Source: Corynebacterium minutissimum
GTDB lineage: Bacteria; Actinomycetota; Actinomycetes; Mycobacteriales; Mycobacteriaceae
Reading direction: 5' to 3'
Length of the DNA stretch: 64,000 nt
Assembly (NCBI RefSeq): GCF_000988205.1
Contig: NZ_LAYQ01000016.1
Coordinates: 1 to 64,000 of the forward strand
Below the pieces are notes generated by a model that saw only the letters and a program-made list of their open reading frames with translations, was not told where the DNA came from and did not search any database. Shown here one piece after another: positions 49,496 through 59,004 of this stretch. A program made the position numbers and the translations under genes. The first letter of the stretch is position 1, and every line of letters starts with the position of its first letter.

Positions 49496-50098
49496 ATGAA
49501 GGTTTCTCTGCATGGGCAATCCGCCGTGGCTGTCGAGGCTCCCCAGGGGCGCATCGTCATCGACCCCGGCCCCCTTTCAGACCTCAGCTGCCTGGAAGGC
49601 GCTGAGGCGGTGCTGCTCACGCACGCGCACGGCGATCACCTCGACGTCGATGCCGTGCGTGCAAGCGGCCTGCCAGTGTGGGGAACGCAGGAAGCCATCG
49701 ACGCCCTCGGCTCCGGCACCATCGTGCATGCTGGAGAGACGTTCACGGTTCTGGGCCTTGAGATTCACGCGGTGGGCGGGCTTCACGAGGAAATCCACCC
49801 CAGCATTCCGCGCCCCGAGAACCTGGGCTATTTCTTTAATGGTGTGCTGCACCCCGGGGACCAATGGTGCGTCCCGAAGGGACGCACGGTAAATGTCCTC
49901 CTACTCCCCATCGCCGGGCCGTGGGTGCGCGGGGCGGACGCCGCGGATTACGCCATGCGCATCGGCGCGCGGCTGACGGTGCCCATCCATGACGCCGTGC
50001 TTTCCGACGCCGGCAAGCAAAACACCGACGGCATGCTCCAACGCGCCGGCGTGAGCGGCTATCGGCGCCTGCGGGTTGGTGAAAGCATCGACGTTTAA
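49496..50098 (+). CDS. MBL-fold metallo-hydrolase
   Basis: A 200-residue metallo-beta-lactamase-fold protein with the metal motif LLTHAHGDHLDVDAV (HxHxDH), GYFFNGVLHPGDQW (metal Asp/His region) and VPIHDAVLSDAGK. The layout resembles UlaG-like hydrolases. Substrate is unknown. ATG 49496 lies 11 bp after dipZ, so the two may be co-transcribed. It has no signal peptide. Confidence 0.85.
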   Translation: MKVSLHGQSAVAVEAPQGRIVIDPGPLSDLSCLEGAEAVLLTHAHGDHLDVDAVRASGLPVWGTQEAIDALGSGTIVHAGETFTVLGLEIHAVGGLHEEIHPSIPRPENLGYFFNGVLHPGDQWCVPKGRTVNVLLLPIAGPWVRGADAADYAMRIGARLTVPIHDAVLSDAGKQNTDGMLQRAGVSGYRRLRVGESIDV

Positions 50099-50106
50099 GC
50101 CGAACC

Positions 50107-50185
50107 AACCGCTCGGTCTATTTTTATTCTCGGTCTTGCCTGCGGTTTCCACAAAGCCACTAACGGCACTGAACCGCTTGGTCTA
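50107..50185. promoter_or_regulatory. Direct repeats upstream of metY, possible McbR half-sites
   Basis: AACCGCTCGGTCTA (50107-50120) and AACCGCTTGGTCTA (50172-50185) differ at one position. Each ends in GTCTA, the right half of the TAGAC-N6-GTCTA site of the sulfur regulator McbR, but the left halves match poorly. The second copy lies 12 bp before the metY start. A T-rich stretch after the first copy may form part of a terminator for the MBL gene. Confidence 0.4.
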
Positions 50186-50196
50186 GCCTTTGTGGC

Positions 50197-51516
50197 ATGA
50201 GCACCAAATACGATAATTCCGAAGTCAACGAGTGGTCGTTCGCGACCCGCGCCCTCCACGCCGGACAGAACCTGGACGGCTCCACCAACGCACGCAACGT
50301 TCCGATTTACCAAACCACCTCGTATGTCTTCAACGACGCCGAGCACGCCGCCAACCGCTTCAACCTCTCGGATGCCGGCCCGATTTATACCCGCCTGACC
50401 AACCCCACCCAGGACGCACTCGAGGAGCGCCTCGCTTCCCTCGAGGGCGGCGTCGCCGCCGTAGCTTTCGCCTCCGGCCAGGCCGCCGAAACCGCGGCCA
50501 TCCTGAACCTGGCCTCCGCCGGCGACCATATCGTGACCTCCCCGCGCCTCTACGGCGGCACCTCCACGCTCTTTACCGTGACCTTGAAGCGCCTCGGCAT
50601 TGACGTCACCCTCGTCGAGAACCCGGATGACCCGGCCTCCTGGCAGGACGCCGTCCAGCCAAACACGAAGGCTTTTTACGGCGAGACCTTCGGCAACCCA
50701 GTCGCCGATGTTCTCGACATCCCTGCCATCGCCGAGGTAGCTCACAAGAACCAGGTCCCGCTCATCGTGGATAACACCATCGCCACCGGCGCGCTCGCCC
50801 GCCCGCTGGAGCTGGGCGCGGACATCGTCGTGGTTTCCACCACCAAGTTCTATACCGGCAATGGCTCCGCCATCGGTGGTGCCATCATCGACGGCGGCTC
50901 CTTCGACTGGACCATCGAGCGTGACGGCGAGCCCGTCTTCCCCTACTTCGTCACCCCGGACGAGGCTTACCATGGCCTCAAGTACGCCGACCTGGGCGCA
51001 CCGGCCTTCGCCATCAAGGCGCGTGCGGGCCTGCTGCGCGATACCGGTGCCGCCATCTCCCCCTTCAACGCCTGGCTGACGCTGAATGGCATCGAGACGT
51101 TGCAGTTGCGCGTCGAGAAGCACAATGCCAACGCCCAGGCCGTGGCAGAGTACCTGGAGTCCCACGCCAAGGTCACCACCGTCAATTACGCCGGCTTGGA
51201 CTCCTCGCCGTACAAGGCCACCAAGGAGAAGCTCGGTTACGCCTACACCGGCTCCGTGCTCTCCTTCGACATCGACGGCGGCCGCGAGGAGGCCTGGGCG
51301 TTCATCGATGCGCTGAAGCTTCACTCAAACCTGGCCAACATCGGCGATACTCGCTCATTGGTGGTGCACCCGGCGACCACGACACACTCGCAGTCCGACG
51401 AGGCAGCGCTTAAGGCCGCGGGCATTACGCAGGCCACGGTGCGCCTGTCGGTGGGCATCGAGGATGTCAACGACATCATCGCCGACCTCGAGCGTGGGTT
51501 CGCGGCCATTGGTTAG
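50197..51516 (+). CDS. metY: O-acetylhomoserine sulfhydrylase
   Basis: A 439-residue PLP enzyme of the Cys/Met metabolism family that makes homocysteine from O-acetylhomoserine and sulfide. Visible: WSFATRALHAGQNLDGSTNARNVPIYQTTSY, YTRLTNPTQDALEERLASLEGG, FGETFGNP-type YGETFGNPVADVLDIPAIA, PLP-binding Lys217 in VVVSTTKFYTGNG, and SLVVHPATTTHSQ. It is upstream of, and overlaps, metX, giving both direct-sulfhydrylation steps. Confidence 0.96.
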   Translation: MSTKYDNSEVNEWSFATRALHAGQNLDGSTNARNVPIYQTTSYVFNDAEHAANRFNLSDAGPIYTRLTNPTQDALEERLASLEGGVAAVAFASGQAAETAAILNLASAGDHIVTSPRLYGGTSTLFTVTLKRLGIDVTLVENPDDPASWQDAVQPNTKAFYGETFGNPVADVLDIPAIAEVAHKNQVPLIVDNTIATGALARPLELGADIVVVSTTKFYTGNGSAIGGAIIDGGSFDWTIERDGEPVFPYFVTPDEAYHGLKYADLGAPAFAIKARAGLLRDTGAAISPFNAWLTLNGIETLQLRVEKHNANAQAVAEYLESHAKVTTVNYAGLDSSPYKATKEKLGYAYTGSVLSFDIDGGREEAWAFIDALKLHSNLANIGDTRSLVVHPATTTHSQSDEAALKAAGITQATVRLSVGIEDVNDIIADLERGFAAIG

Positions 51517-52663
51517 CGCCATCCCGGAGCTCGCGCCCGAAGGCGAGCTCGCCGTCGTCCCCATCGGTGACTTCACCACCGAAGCAGGCGCCGTGCTTGC
51601 CGACGCCCACGTGGCCTACCAACGCTGGGGCGCTTTCGCCGGCGACCCGGACGGCGTCAACAATGTCTTGGTGGTCGAGCACGCGCTGACCGGGGATTCC
51701 AACGTGGCGGACTGGTGGGCCGACCTGGTGGGCCCAGGCAAGGCCCTGGACACCACGCGCTGGTGCGTTATCGCGACTAATGCGCTGGGCGGCTGCAATG
51801 GCTCGACGGGGCCGAAGTCGCTGCACCCGGATGGAAAGCCGTGGGGCGGGCGCTTCCCTGCGCTGTCGATTCGGGACTTGGTGGAGGCCGAATACGACTG
51901 CTTGACGCAACTGGGCATTTCCCGCGTGCACGCGGTGCTCGGCGGCTCGATGGGCGGGGCGCGGACTCTGGAGTGGAGCTTGCTGCACCCGGAAAGCGTG
52001 TCCGCGGTGTGCGTAATTGCGGTGTCTGCTCGGGCTTCCGGTTGGCAGATTGGCATCCAATCCGCGCAGATTTCTGCCATCGAGCGCGACCCGTTTTGGC
52101 ATGGTGGAAATTACTACCTCACGGACAAGACTCCACGGGATGGTTTGGCGGCGGCGCGCCGCATCGCGCACTTGACGTATCGCGGCGAGCAGGAGATCGA
52201 TGAACGCTTTGGCGCCCAGCCGCAGCAGGGCGAAAACCCGCTGGGGCCGCACCGAGAACTCAACCAGCGTTTCGCGGTGAACTCCTACCTGGATTACCAG
52301 GGGGCGAAACTCACCGAGCGCTTCGATGCGGGTTCCTATGTGGTGCTCACGGAAGCGTTGAACCGGCATGACGTCGGCCGCGGGCGCGGCGGGCTCATCA
52401 AAGCACTGGCCGCCTCCCAGGTGCCGACGATGGTGGTGGGCGTGGACACGGATATCCTCTACCCCTATCACCAGCAGGAGCACATCTCCCGCAACGTCAA
52501 CCAGCTGCTGGCGATGGCCAAGATTGTCTCCCCCGTGGGACACGATGCTTTTCTGACGGAGACCCGGCAGATGAACCGTATCCTGCGCAACTTCCTGCTG
52601 CTCTCCGCGCCGAATGGCCTCGATGTGGGCCCTGCGTACGTGGGCGATGAATATTACATCTAA
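51494..52663 (+). CDS. metX: Homoserine O-acetyltransferase
   Basis: An alpha/beta-hydrolase-fold enzyme of about 390 residues that acetylates homoserine. Signatures are the N-terminal GDFTTEAGAVLADAHVAYQRWG, NVLVVEHALTGDSNVADWW, the nucleophile elbow VLGGSMGGARTLEW, and the C-terminal SPVGHDAFLTE with the catalytic His. The start is unclear: GTG 51494 and TTG 51509 both lie inside metY and neither has a clear ribosome-binding site, pointing to translational coupling. It ends convergently on the DUF3017 gene, whose stop codon overlaps. Confidence 0.93.
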   Translation: MGSRPLVSAIPELAPEGELAVVPIGDFTTEAGAVLADAHVAYQRWGAFAGDPDGVNNVLVVEHALTGDSNVADWWADLVGPGKALDTTRWCVIATNALGGCNGSTGPKSLHPDGKPWGGRFPALSIRDLVEAEYDCLTQLGISRVHAVLGGSMGGARTLEWSLLHPESVSAVCVIAVSARASGWQIGIQSAQISAIERDPFWHGGNYYLTDKTPRDGLAAARRIAHLTYRGEQEIDERFGAQPQQGENPLGPHRELNQRFAVNSYLDYQGAKLTERFDAGSYVVLTEALNRHDVGRGRGGLIKALAASQVPTMVVGVDTDILYPYHQQEHISRNVNQLLAMAKIVSPVGHDAFLTETRQMNRILRNFLLLSAPNGLDVGPAYVGDEYYI

Positions 52664-53124
52664 GAGCCCAGCGCGTCGATGGAGAAGGCCATGAACACCA
52701 TCGCCGCGCCCAAGATGCCTGTAAAGCAGGCATCGAAGCGCCGGGAGCGCACCGCGAGCACGCCGACCCGCGAGGAGTCGCAGGTCAAGCGGACCACCGT
52801 CAGCCACACCAGCGCCCCGCCCAACAGCAGCGTGGCTCGGCGCCAGTGCTCAAACACGGCATAAAACCCCGACACCACCACCGCCGCCACAAACAGACCG
52901 ATGGCCAGCCACTGGAGAGCCGGCGGCAGCGCCGAGGGCTTCAGGTGCGCATCGTGCGGGTTCGACAGGGACACCGGTGGCGTGGTTTTCCCGCGGGCTT
53001 GGCTTTCAGTCTGGCTTCCATTCTGGCTTCGAGGCTGGCCTTGAACAGGGCCCTGAGCTGGGCGCCGGGGCATTCGTTGTGCTCGGTGCTGCGGGCTTCC
53101 TTCTGATTGTGGGGACATGCTCAT
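52660..53124 (-). CDS. DUF3017 membrane protein
   Basis: A 154-residue protein with a disordered, Gln/Arg/Pro-rich N-terminus (about 60 residues), then three hydrophobic helices: LQWLAIGLFVAAVVVSGFYAVF, TLLLGGALVWLTVVRL and GILGAAMVFMAFSIDALG, with RVGVLAVRSRRFDACF between the last two. This is the DUF3017 pattern, conserved between folD and metX in corynebacteria. Function is unknown. Confidence 0.8.
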   Translation of the reverse strand: MSMSPQSEGSPQHRAQRMPRRPAQGPVQGQPRSQNGSQTESQARGKTTPPVSLSNPHDAHLKPSALPPALQWLAIGLFVAAVVVSGFYAVFEHWRRATLLLGGALVWLTVVRLTCDSSRVGVLAVRSRRFDACFTGILGAAMVFMAFSIDALGS

Positions 53125-53148
53125 TACTTGGGCGTTCGTGTTGCGCCG

Positions 53149-54003
53149 TTAGTGAGCGGCAAGCTTTTCGGCGCGCTCGACGATATTGCTGACCAGGAAT
53201 GCGCGCGTCAGCGGCCCCACGCCGCCCGGGTTCGGGGAGACGTAGCCGGCCTTCACCCAGACGTCCTCGGCCACGTCGCCGGCGAGTTTGCCGTCAACGC
53301 GGGACACGCCGACGTCGAGAACCGCAGCACCTTCCTTGACCATGTCGGCGGTGAGCATGTGTGCCTTGCCGGCTGCCGCGATAATGACATCGGCCTCACG
53401 GGTCTCCGCAGCGAGGTCCTTGGTGCCAGTGTGGCACAGCGTCACCGTGGAGTTTTCGCTGCGGCGGGTGAGCATCAGACCAATCGGGCGGCCCACGGTC
53501 ACGCCGCGGCCAATAACCACGACCTTGGCGCCATCGAGCTCTACCCCAAAGCGGCGTAGCAGGTGGATGCAGCCATTCGGAGTGCAGGGCAGCGGGGCTT
53601 CCTCGTTGAGCACCAGCTTGCCCAGGTTAATCGGGTGCAGGCCATCGGCGTCCTTAGCCGGGTCGATGAGCTCAAGCACGCGATTTTCATCCAGGTGCTT
53701 CGGCAGCGGCAGCTGCACGATGTAGCCGGTGCAGGCGTCATCATTGTTGAGTTCCTCGATGACGCGCTCCAGCTCCTCCTGGGAGATATCTCCCGGCAGG
53801 TCCTTGCGAATCGAGTTGATACCGAGCTTCTCGCAATCGCGGTGCTTCATCTTCACGTAGGAATGCGAACCCGGATCATCGCCCACCAAGACCGTCGCCA
53901 GGCCCGGGGTAAGCCCCTTCTCTTTGAGGGCGGCCACGCGCTGGGCCAGGTCCTCAAAAATCTCGTCGCGGTACAAGTTGCCATCTAGTTTGGTAGCGCT
54001 CAT
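53149..54003 (-). CDS. folD: Methylenetetrahydrofolate dehydrogenase/cyclohydrolase
   Basis: A 284-residue bifunctional enzyme for one-carbon metabolism. It has [15 protein letters not shown] (catalytic Tyr-x3-Lys), [14 protein letters not shown], the NADP loop [17 protein letters not shown], and the C-terminal [18 protein letters not shown] 54003 ([16 protein letters not shown]) is the start. Upstream DNA divergent to it carries trmL. Confidence 0.96.
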   Translation of the reverse strand: MSATKLDGNLYRDEIFEDLAQRVAALKEKGLTPGLATVLVGDDPGSHSYVKMKHRDCEKLGINSIRKDLPGDISQEELERVIEELNNDDACTGYIVQLPLPKHLDENRVLELIDPAKDADGLHPINLGKLVLNEEAPLPCTPNGCIHLLRRFGVELDGAKVVVIGRGVTVGRPIGLMLTRRSENSTVTLCHTGTKDLAAETREADVIIAAAGKAHMLTADMVKEGAAVLDVGVSRVDGKLAGDVAEDVWVKAGYVSPNPGGVGPLTRAFLVSNIVERAEKLAAH

Positions 54004-54021
54004 GCACACCATCCTAGACTG

Positions 54022-54498
54022 ATGCCTATGAGCAGCTTGCACATCGTCTTCGACAACCCCGTGATCCCTACCAACACCGGCAATGCCATCCGCACCGCCG
54101 CAGTCACGGGCGCGAGCCTGCACCTCATCGAGCCGCTCGGCTTCAATTTCGAGGACAAGCACCTCAAGCGCGCCGGTTTGGACTATCACGACCTGGCAGA
54201 TCTCAAGATCCACAAGGATTTCGACGCCTGCATGGACAGCTTGCCCGGCGCACGCGTTTTCGCGTTCACCACCCACACGGACAAGTGGTTCACCGACGTG
54301 GAATACCAGGAGGGCGATGTCCTGCTTTTCGGCACCGAACCCACGGGCCTGCCGGAGGAACACGCCTTTCACCCGCGGGTAACGGAGCGCGTACGCATCC
54401 CCATGATGCCGGCGCGACGCTCGATGAATCTATCTAACGCGGCGTCGACAGCCGTGTATGAGGCCTGGCGGCAGCTCGGCTTCCGTGGCGCGGTCTAA
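54022..54498 (+). CDS. trmL: tRNA (cytidine(34)-2'-O)-methyltransferase, TrmL type
   Basis: A 158-residue SPOUT-class methyltransferase: [35 protein letters not shown] at the N-terminus, [27 protein letters not shown], and the knot end [17 protein letters not shown]. Such proteins methylate the wobble base of tRNA-Leu. Starts ATG 54022 and 54028 are both possible; a CATCCT box just upstream leaves almost no leader, so the mRNA may be leaderless. Confidence 0.92.
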   Translation: MPMSSLHIVFDNPVIPTNTGNAIRTAAVTGASLHLIEPLGFNFEDKHLKRAGLDYHDLADLKIHKDFDACMDSLPGARVFAFTTHTDKWFTDVEYQEGDVLLFGTEPTGLPEEHAFHPRVTERVRIPMMPARRSMNLSNAASTAVYEAWRQLGFRGAV

Positions 54499-54545
54499 CA
54501 AGTCGCGGCACAATGTGGGTGAACTTTCACACCGAAGGAGACACC

Positions 54546-56417
54546 TTGCCTAGCCTGCGCCCACTGCTTGATTCCCTCATCACCCGCGTCGAAGCTTCGT
54601 CTGCCGCCCACACCACGCAGATCGCGCGCGTGGATCCCATCCACCGCCCCGGCGCGGTCAACCTCGTGCGCTACATGGAATTGCGCTCCCAAGACGCCGT
54701 CGAACTCCAGGAAGGCCTCACGGCGTTGGGCGCCACGAGCCTCAGCCACCCGGAGCCCGCAGTGCTTGAGCGCCTCCACGCCGCGCGCAACGTGCTCGAC
54801 GCCTTCGATGGCCACGCGCCAACCTATCCCGTGCAGCCCATCGCCACGGCTTATGCTGACGCGGACGATATCCTCGACGCCAACACCGAAGCCCTCCTCG
54901 GCCCTACCCAGGAGGACACGCACGCGCGCATCATGGTGACTCTTCCTGCTGAGGCCGCGGAGGATTATGAACTGGTCCTCGGTTTCGCCCGCGCGGGCAT
55001 GGAGTTAGCCCGCATCAACTGTGCGCACGATGACCAGGCGGCGTGGACAAAGATGGTGGAGCACGTCCACCGCGCCGCTGAAGAGGTGGGGCGCGAGATT
55101 CTGATTTCCTGCGATATTGCTGGCCCCAAGGTCCGCACCGGCAGCATCGAGCCGGGTCCGCAGGTCATCCGCGTGCGCGGCGAGCGCACCGCTGCGGGCG
55201 AGCTGCTGAGCCCAGCAACGCTCGTGCTTCACGACGCCCCCTCCTCTACCCGCGCCCACGGGGTGGCGGGGGAGGCGTCGCCAAGCGCGGCGCGCCCGGC
55301 GGTAGCGCTGGAGGTAGAGGGTGAGTGGTTGGCTGGCCTGGAGCCTGGCAGCGAGGTGCGTTTCACCGAAGCGCGCGGGCGCTCGCGTGTGTTCACCGTG
55401 GAGAGCGCGGAAGCAGGCGTGGCGGTGCTGCACGGTGATCGCAACTGCTACCTCGCCGAGGGAACGGTGTTGAGCCACGGCGGGGACACCACGCAGGTGC
55501 ATGGGGTTCCGGCACTGGAGCAGAAGATTCGCCTGCACCGCGGCGAGGAGTTGGTGCTGAGCACTTCGCAGGAGCCGGCGCGCATCGTCGAGGGCGAGGT
55601 GACCACGATTGGGTGCACGCTGCCGGAGGTGGTTGGCGCGCTCAAAGTGGGGCACCGGGTGATTTTCGATGATGGCGCCATCGCCGGCCGCGTCCGCGAG
55701 GTGCGGGAGAATGGTGCGGCGCACGAGGCCGTCGTCACCGTGGAGCATGCGGGACCGACCGGCACCAACCTGGCCGCCTATAAGGGAATCAACCTGCCGG
55801 ATACCGACGTCCCGCTGCCCAGCCTCACCGAGGAAGACATCGAAGCACTTCGTTTTGTGGCCACGCACTGCGATATCGCGGCGGTCTCCTTCATCCGCAC
55901 TCCAGCTGATGTGGCCTTCCTCTATGACACGCTCGAGGCGATTGCCGCCGAGCAGGAGTCCGAGGAGATGGCGCAGCGCGTGCGTGACCTGGGCATCGTG
56001 CTCAAGATTGAGACGGTTCCGGCTTATGAGCAGCTGGGAAGTGTGTTGCTGGAGGGGATGCGGCACGCCAAGTTCGGCATCATGATTGCGCGCGGTGACT
56101 TGGCCGTGGAGTTGGGATTCGAGGAGATGGTCCAGGTGCCGGGGCGCATCATGAAGGTCGCGGAGGCGGCCCACATCCCGGTCATCATGGCCACGCAGGT
56201 TCTGGAGACCCTGGCCAAGACCGGGCTTCCCTCCCGCGCGGAAATCACGGACGCTGGCTATGCGCTGCGCGCAGAGTGCGTGATGCTCAACAAGGGCCCG
56301 CACATCACGGAGGCCATCCAGATTCTGGACCGCATGTCCCGCAAGCTAGGCCAATCGCGGCTGAAGAATCGCCAGAGGCTGCGCCAGGTCAGCAGCTGGA
56401 CCAATCCACTCGCTTGA
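54546..56417 (+). CDS. pyk2: Pyruvate kinase-like protein, Pyk2 type
   Basis: About 623 residues, matching the second, longer C. glutamicum pyruvate kinase-like protein in size. The first 120 residues are unique. The barrel then follows (ARIMVTLPAEAAEDYELVLGFARAGMELARINCAH, where the canonical TKIVATLGPAS start is lost), with SCDIAGPKVRTG, a B-domain with Ala/Ser-rich linkers, LTEEDIEALRFVATHCDIAAVSFIR, LKIETVPAYEQL and FGIMIARGDLAVELGFEEM. The usual C-terminal allosteric domain is missing. Start TTG 54546 has GAAGGAG 5-6 nt upstream. Catalysis is uncertain. Confidence 0.85.
   Translation: MPSLRPLLDSLITRVEASSAAHTTQIARVDPIHRPGAVNLVRYMELRSQDAVELQEGLTALGATSLSHPEPAVLERLHAARNVLDAFDGHAPTYPVQPIATAYADADDILDANTEALLGPTQEDTHARIMVTLPAEAAEDYELVLGFARAGMELARINCAHDDQAAWTKMVEHVHRAAEEVGREILISCDIAGPKVRTGSIEPGPQVIRVRGERTAAGELLSPATLVLHDAPSSTRAHGVAGEASPSAARPAVALEVEGEWLAGLEPGSEVRFTEARGRSRVFTVESAEAGVAVLHGDRNCYLAEGTVLSHGGDTTQVHGVPALEQKIRLHRGEELVLSTSQEPARIVEGEVTTIGCTLPEVVGALKVGHRVIFDDGAIAGRVREVRENGAAHEAVVTVEHAGPTGTNLAAYKGINLPDTDVPLPSLTEEDIEALRFVATHCDIAAVSFIRTPADVAFLYDTLEAIAAEQESEEMAQRVRDLGIVLKIETVPAYEQLGSVLLEGMRHAKFGIMIARGDLAVELGFEEMVQVPGRIMKVAEAAHIPVIMATQVLETLAKTGLPSRAEITDAGYALRAECVMLNKGPHITEAIQILDRMSRKLGQSRLKNRQRLRQVSSWTNPLA
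55268..55289 (+). repeat. Copy of the 22-bp word shared with ppc
   Basis: Identical over 22 bp to the minus strand of 42075-42096. It encodes GEASPSA in a low-complexity linker of pyk2, at a place unrelated in structure to the ppc site. Confidence 0.7.
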
Positions 56418-56418
56418 T

Positions 56419-56440
56419 ACGCGGCGTACCTGCGCCGCGT
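56419..56440 (+). terminator. Hairpin after pyk2
   Basis: ACGCGGCG (56419-56426) pairs with CGCCGCGT (56433-56440) over 8 bp, just after the pyk2 stop codon. No T run follows, so it may be a weak or factor-dependent terminator. Confidence 0.45.
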
Positions 56441-56488
56441 GGTGAGGATCACCTAAGAGATAGCCCTCAAAACCTAGACGGACCTATG

Positions 56489-56507
56489 TTTACTAAGGCT
56501 AACCTAT
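56489..56507. promoter_or_regulatory. Candidate DtxR box upstream of feoA
   Basis: TTTACTAAGGCTAACCTAT matches the 19-bp DtxR consensus (TTAGGTTAGCCTAACCTAA) at 13 positions by my count, with a near-perfect right half. It lies about 50 nt before feoA, a promoter-proximal place suited to iron repression. Binding itself is inference. Confidence 0.65.
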
Positions 56508-56555
56508 AAAGGTAATGCTTATTCGGTAGTGCTTATTTAAGGAAGAGGGCTCACC

Positions 56556-56804
56556 GTGAAGTTATCTGAGCGCCCACGACAAACCGCCGACGCTATCCCC
56601 ACGGGGTGCACCATCACCCTGAGAGACGAGTGCATCTCCTGCACCTGCGACGCCGCACTGGCGGTGCGCCTCGGCGAGCTGGGAATCCGCCCCGGCGCCA
56701 CGCTAATCATGGGCCCGCGCGTGGCCGGTGGCGCGCGTGTTGTCTCGGTGGGCAGCTGCCGCTACGCCATCGATAAGGCGACACTGCAGGCCATCGAGGT
56801 CTAA
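56556..56804 (+). CDS. feoA: FeoA, ferrous iron transport accessory protein
   Basis: An 82-residue SH3-like FeoA protein: ECISCTCDAALAVRLGELGIRPGATLIMGPRVAGGARVVSVGSCRYAIDKA. It modulates FeoB. GTG 56556 follows GGAAGAGGG. Only 3 bp separate it from feoB. Confidence 0.92.
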   Translation: MKLSERPRQTADAIPTGCTITLRDECISCTCDAALAVRLGELGIRPGATLIMGPRVAGGARVVSVGSCRYAIDKATLQAIEV

Positions 56805-56807
56805 GCC

Positions 56808-58741
56808 ATGTCCACCACGAAACCCAGCTGTCACGGCGATCCGGGCGGCGCGGTAGCCCCTGCTGGCGCGCCCATCATCGCGCTCGTTGGCTCCCCCAAC
56901 TCTGGCAAGTCCACTCTCTTTAACGCCCTGACCGGCGCGAAGGCGCAGACCGGCAACTGGCCGGGAACCACGGTTGAGGTCAGCCGCGGTGCGTGGAAGA
57001 TCGGTGACGCAACCGCCGATCTCATCGATTTTCCCGGCACCTACTCACTCGACCCGCTCAGCCCCGATGAGGCGCTGACCCGCGCCATGCTCATCGATTG
57101 CCCAGATGATGAGCGCCCCGACGCCGTCGTCGTGGTCGTCGATGCCAGCGCCGTGGCGCGCGGCCTCAACGTCGCGCTCCAGTTAGCGGAGCAGCCCTAC
57201 CGCCTCATCATCGCGCTGACGAAGACCGACGTGGCCCTCAACCAGGGCCAAACAGTGGATCCCGTTGCGCTCGCTGAATCCACCTCCATCCCGGTGGTGG
57301 TGGTTGATGGGCGTAAGCGGGAGGGCGTCGAGAAGCTGCGAGAGGTTGTTGTTGATTCTCTGGCGGCTGAGCCCGTGCAGCTGCGCGAGGACGCAGGTTT
57401 GGAGGCCCGCTTCGCGGAGTTGGATGCGGCGGCGAAGGCCTCGGTGAGCGAGGTCGAGCACGCCACGCCCCTCTCCCACCGCCTCGATGCGGTGGCCCTT
57501 CACCCGGTAGTGGGGCCGCTGCTGTTTCTGGCCGTGATGTGGGTGGTCTTCCAGATCACCACCACGGTGGCCGCTCCCCTCCAGGATGGCCTGGAGGCAC
57601 TGGTCTCGGGCCCCTTGAGTGACTGGGCGCGGGCGGGGCTAGAAGCCATCGGCTTAGGCCACCCTCTCATCACGGGCCTGCTTGTCGACGGCCTCATCGG
57701 CGGCGTCGGCATGGTCCTCACCTTCGCCCCGCTCATGGCGCTGATGTTCTTGTGCTTGGCGGTGTTGGAGGATTCCGGCTACATGGCGCGTGCCGCGGTG
57801 GTCACGGACCGTCTCATGCGGGCCATCGGTCTGCCGGGCAAGGCTTTCATCCCCATTGTCGTGGGCTTTGGCTGCAACGTGCCGGCGATCTCGGCCACGC
57901 GCGTGCTGGGCAGCCCGCGGCATCGCATCATGACCGCGCTGCTCATTCCGTTTACCTCGTGCTCGGCGCGCTTGGTGGTCTTCGTCATGCTTTCGGCCAC
58001 GTTTTTCCCAGATCATGCCGGCAGCGTGGTGTTCATCATGTACGTCATTTCCATCGCGCTGCTCGTGCTCGTGGGTTTGGTGCTGCGCAAGACTCTGTGG
58101 CGCGCGGTTCCGGAAGAGGCACTGGTTATTGATTTGCCGACGTACCAGCTGCCCACCGTGCGCCTAGCACTGAGCGTGATGTGGACGCGCTTGAAGGGCT
58201 TCTTGCAGACGGCCGGTGGCATCATCGTGAGCACCGTGGTCGTGGTGTGGCTGCTCATGGCCATCCCGGTGGGTGCGGCGGTCCAGGACTCCTCCTGGGG
58301 AGAACCGCCGGCGCCGGAGGATTCGGCCTACGGGGCGGTCGCGCACGCCATCGCTCCAGCCTTTGCCCCGGCCGGCTTCGACTCGTGGTCCTTGGCGGGT
58401 CCGCTAGTCACTGGTTTCGTGGCCAAGGAGGCGCTGATTTCCACGTGGGCGCAGACCTACGCGGTCGAGGATGTCACCGACGCTCCGCGGAGGAACAATC
58501 CCACAGCCCGCTCAGCGATCACGTGCGCGCGGACTTCGAGCAGGCTTCTGACGGTCATCCCCTCGCCGCGGTGTGGGCCTACATGCTCTTCCTGCTGGCC
58601 TACACGCCCTGCGTGGCCACGATTGCCGCGCAGCGGCGAGAGATTGGCTGGCGCTGGACGCTCTTCGGCTTCGGCGTCCAGCTGGCCACGGCGTGGGTGC
58701 TGGCCGTGGCGGCCTTCCAGATTCTGAAGGTGTTTATCTAA
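56808..58741 (+). pseudogene. feoB: FeoB ferrous iron transporter, frameshifted near the 3' end as sequenced
   Basis: N-terminal G-domain with GSPNSGKSTLFNALTG (G1), TGNWPGTTVE (G2), DFPGTYSL (G3) and TKTD (G4), then the Gate and core helices: SGYMARAAVVTDRLMR, VGFGCNVPAISATRVL, IPFTSCSARLVVF, and GFVAKEALISTWAQTYAVEDVTDA. After DA the frame breaks (GACGCTCCG for an expected GACGCCTCCG at 58483). The other frame continues SAEEQSHSPLSDHVRADFEQ to AVAAFQILKVFI with stop at 58739-58741. The unshifted frame continues 80 nonsense codons to 58727. A missing C explains it; error is likely. Confidence 0.9.
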
Positions 58742-59004
58742 TGCCTGCCTCCCCCATCCAGGCCGTGCAGGAAGCCATCGAATCCGGCGTGCGCTCGCGG
58801 GCGGCCATCGCTGCCGAGACGGGGCTCGAGCCCGGGACAGTCGATGTGATTCTGGATCACCTCACTGCGAGCGGGGTGCTCGATATGGAGCCGCTCGCCT
58901 CCTGCCCCGCGGGCGGTTGCGGGTCCTGCTCGGCGGCTTCGGCCTGTGCCGGCCCCAGCAACACTCGCGGGCCGGTGCTGCTTAAGCTTCGTCGCTGCCC
59001 CTAA
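58741..59004 (+). CDS. feoC: FeoC-like winged-helix protein
   Basis: An 87-residue protein whose ATG overlaps the restored feoB stop (TAATG). Residues 5-50 form a winged-helix (IQAVQEAIESGVRSRAAIAAETGLEPGTVDVILDHLTASGVL), and a Cys-rich stretch follows (CPAGGCGSCSAASAC, four Cys). FeoC proteins have this layout and may bind an Fe-S cluster or stabilise FeoB. The third-gene position in feoABC supports it. It overlaps the convergent PH gene by 23 bp. Confidence 0.8.
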   Translation: MPASPIQAVQEAIESGVRSRAAIAAETGLEPGTVDVILDHLTASGVLDMEPLASCPAGGCGSCSAASACAGPSNTRGPVLLKLRRCP

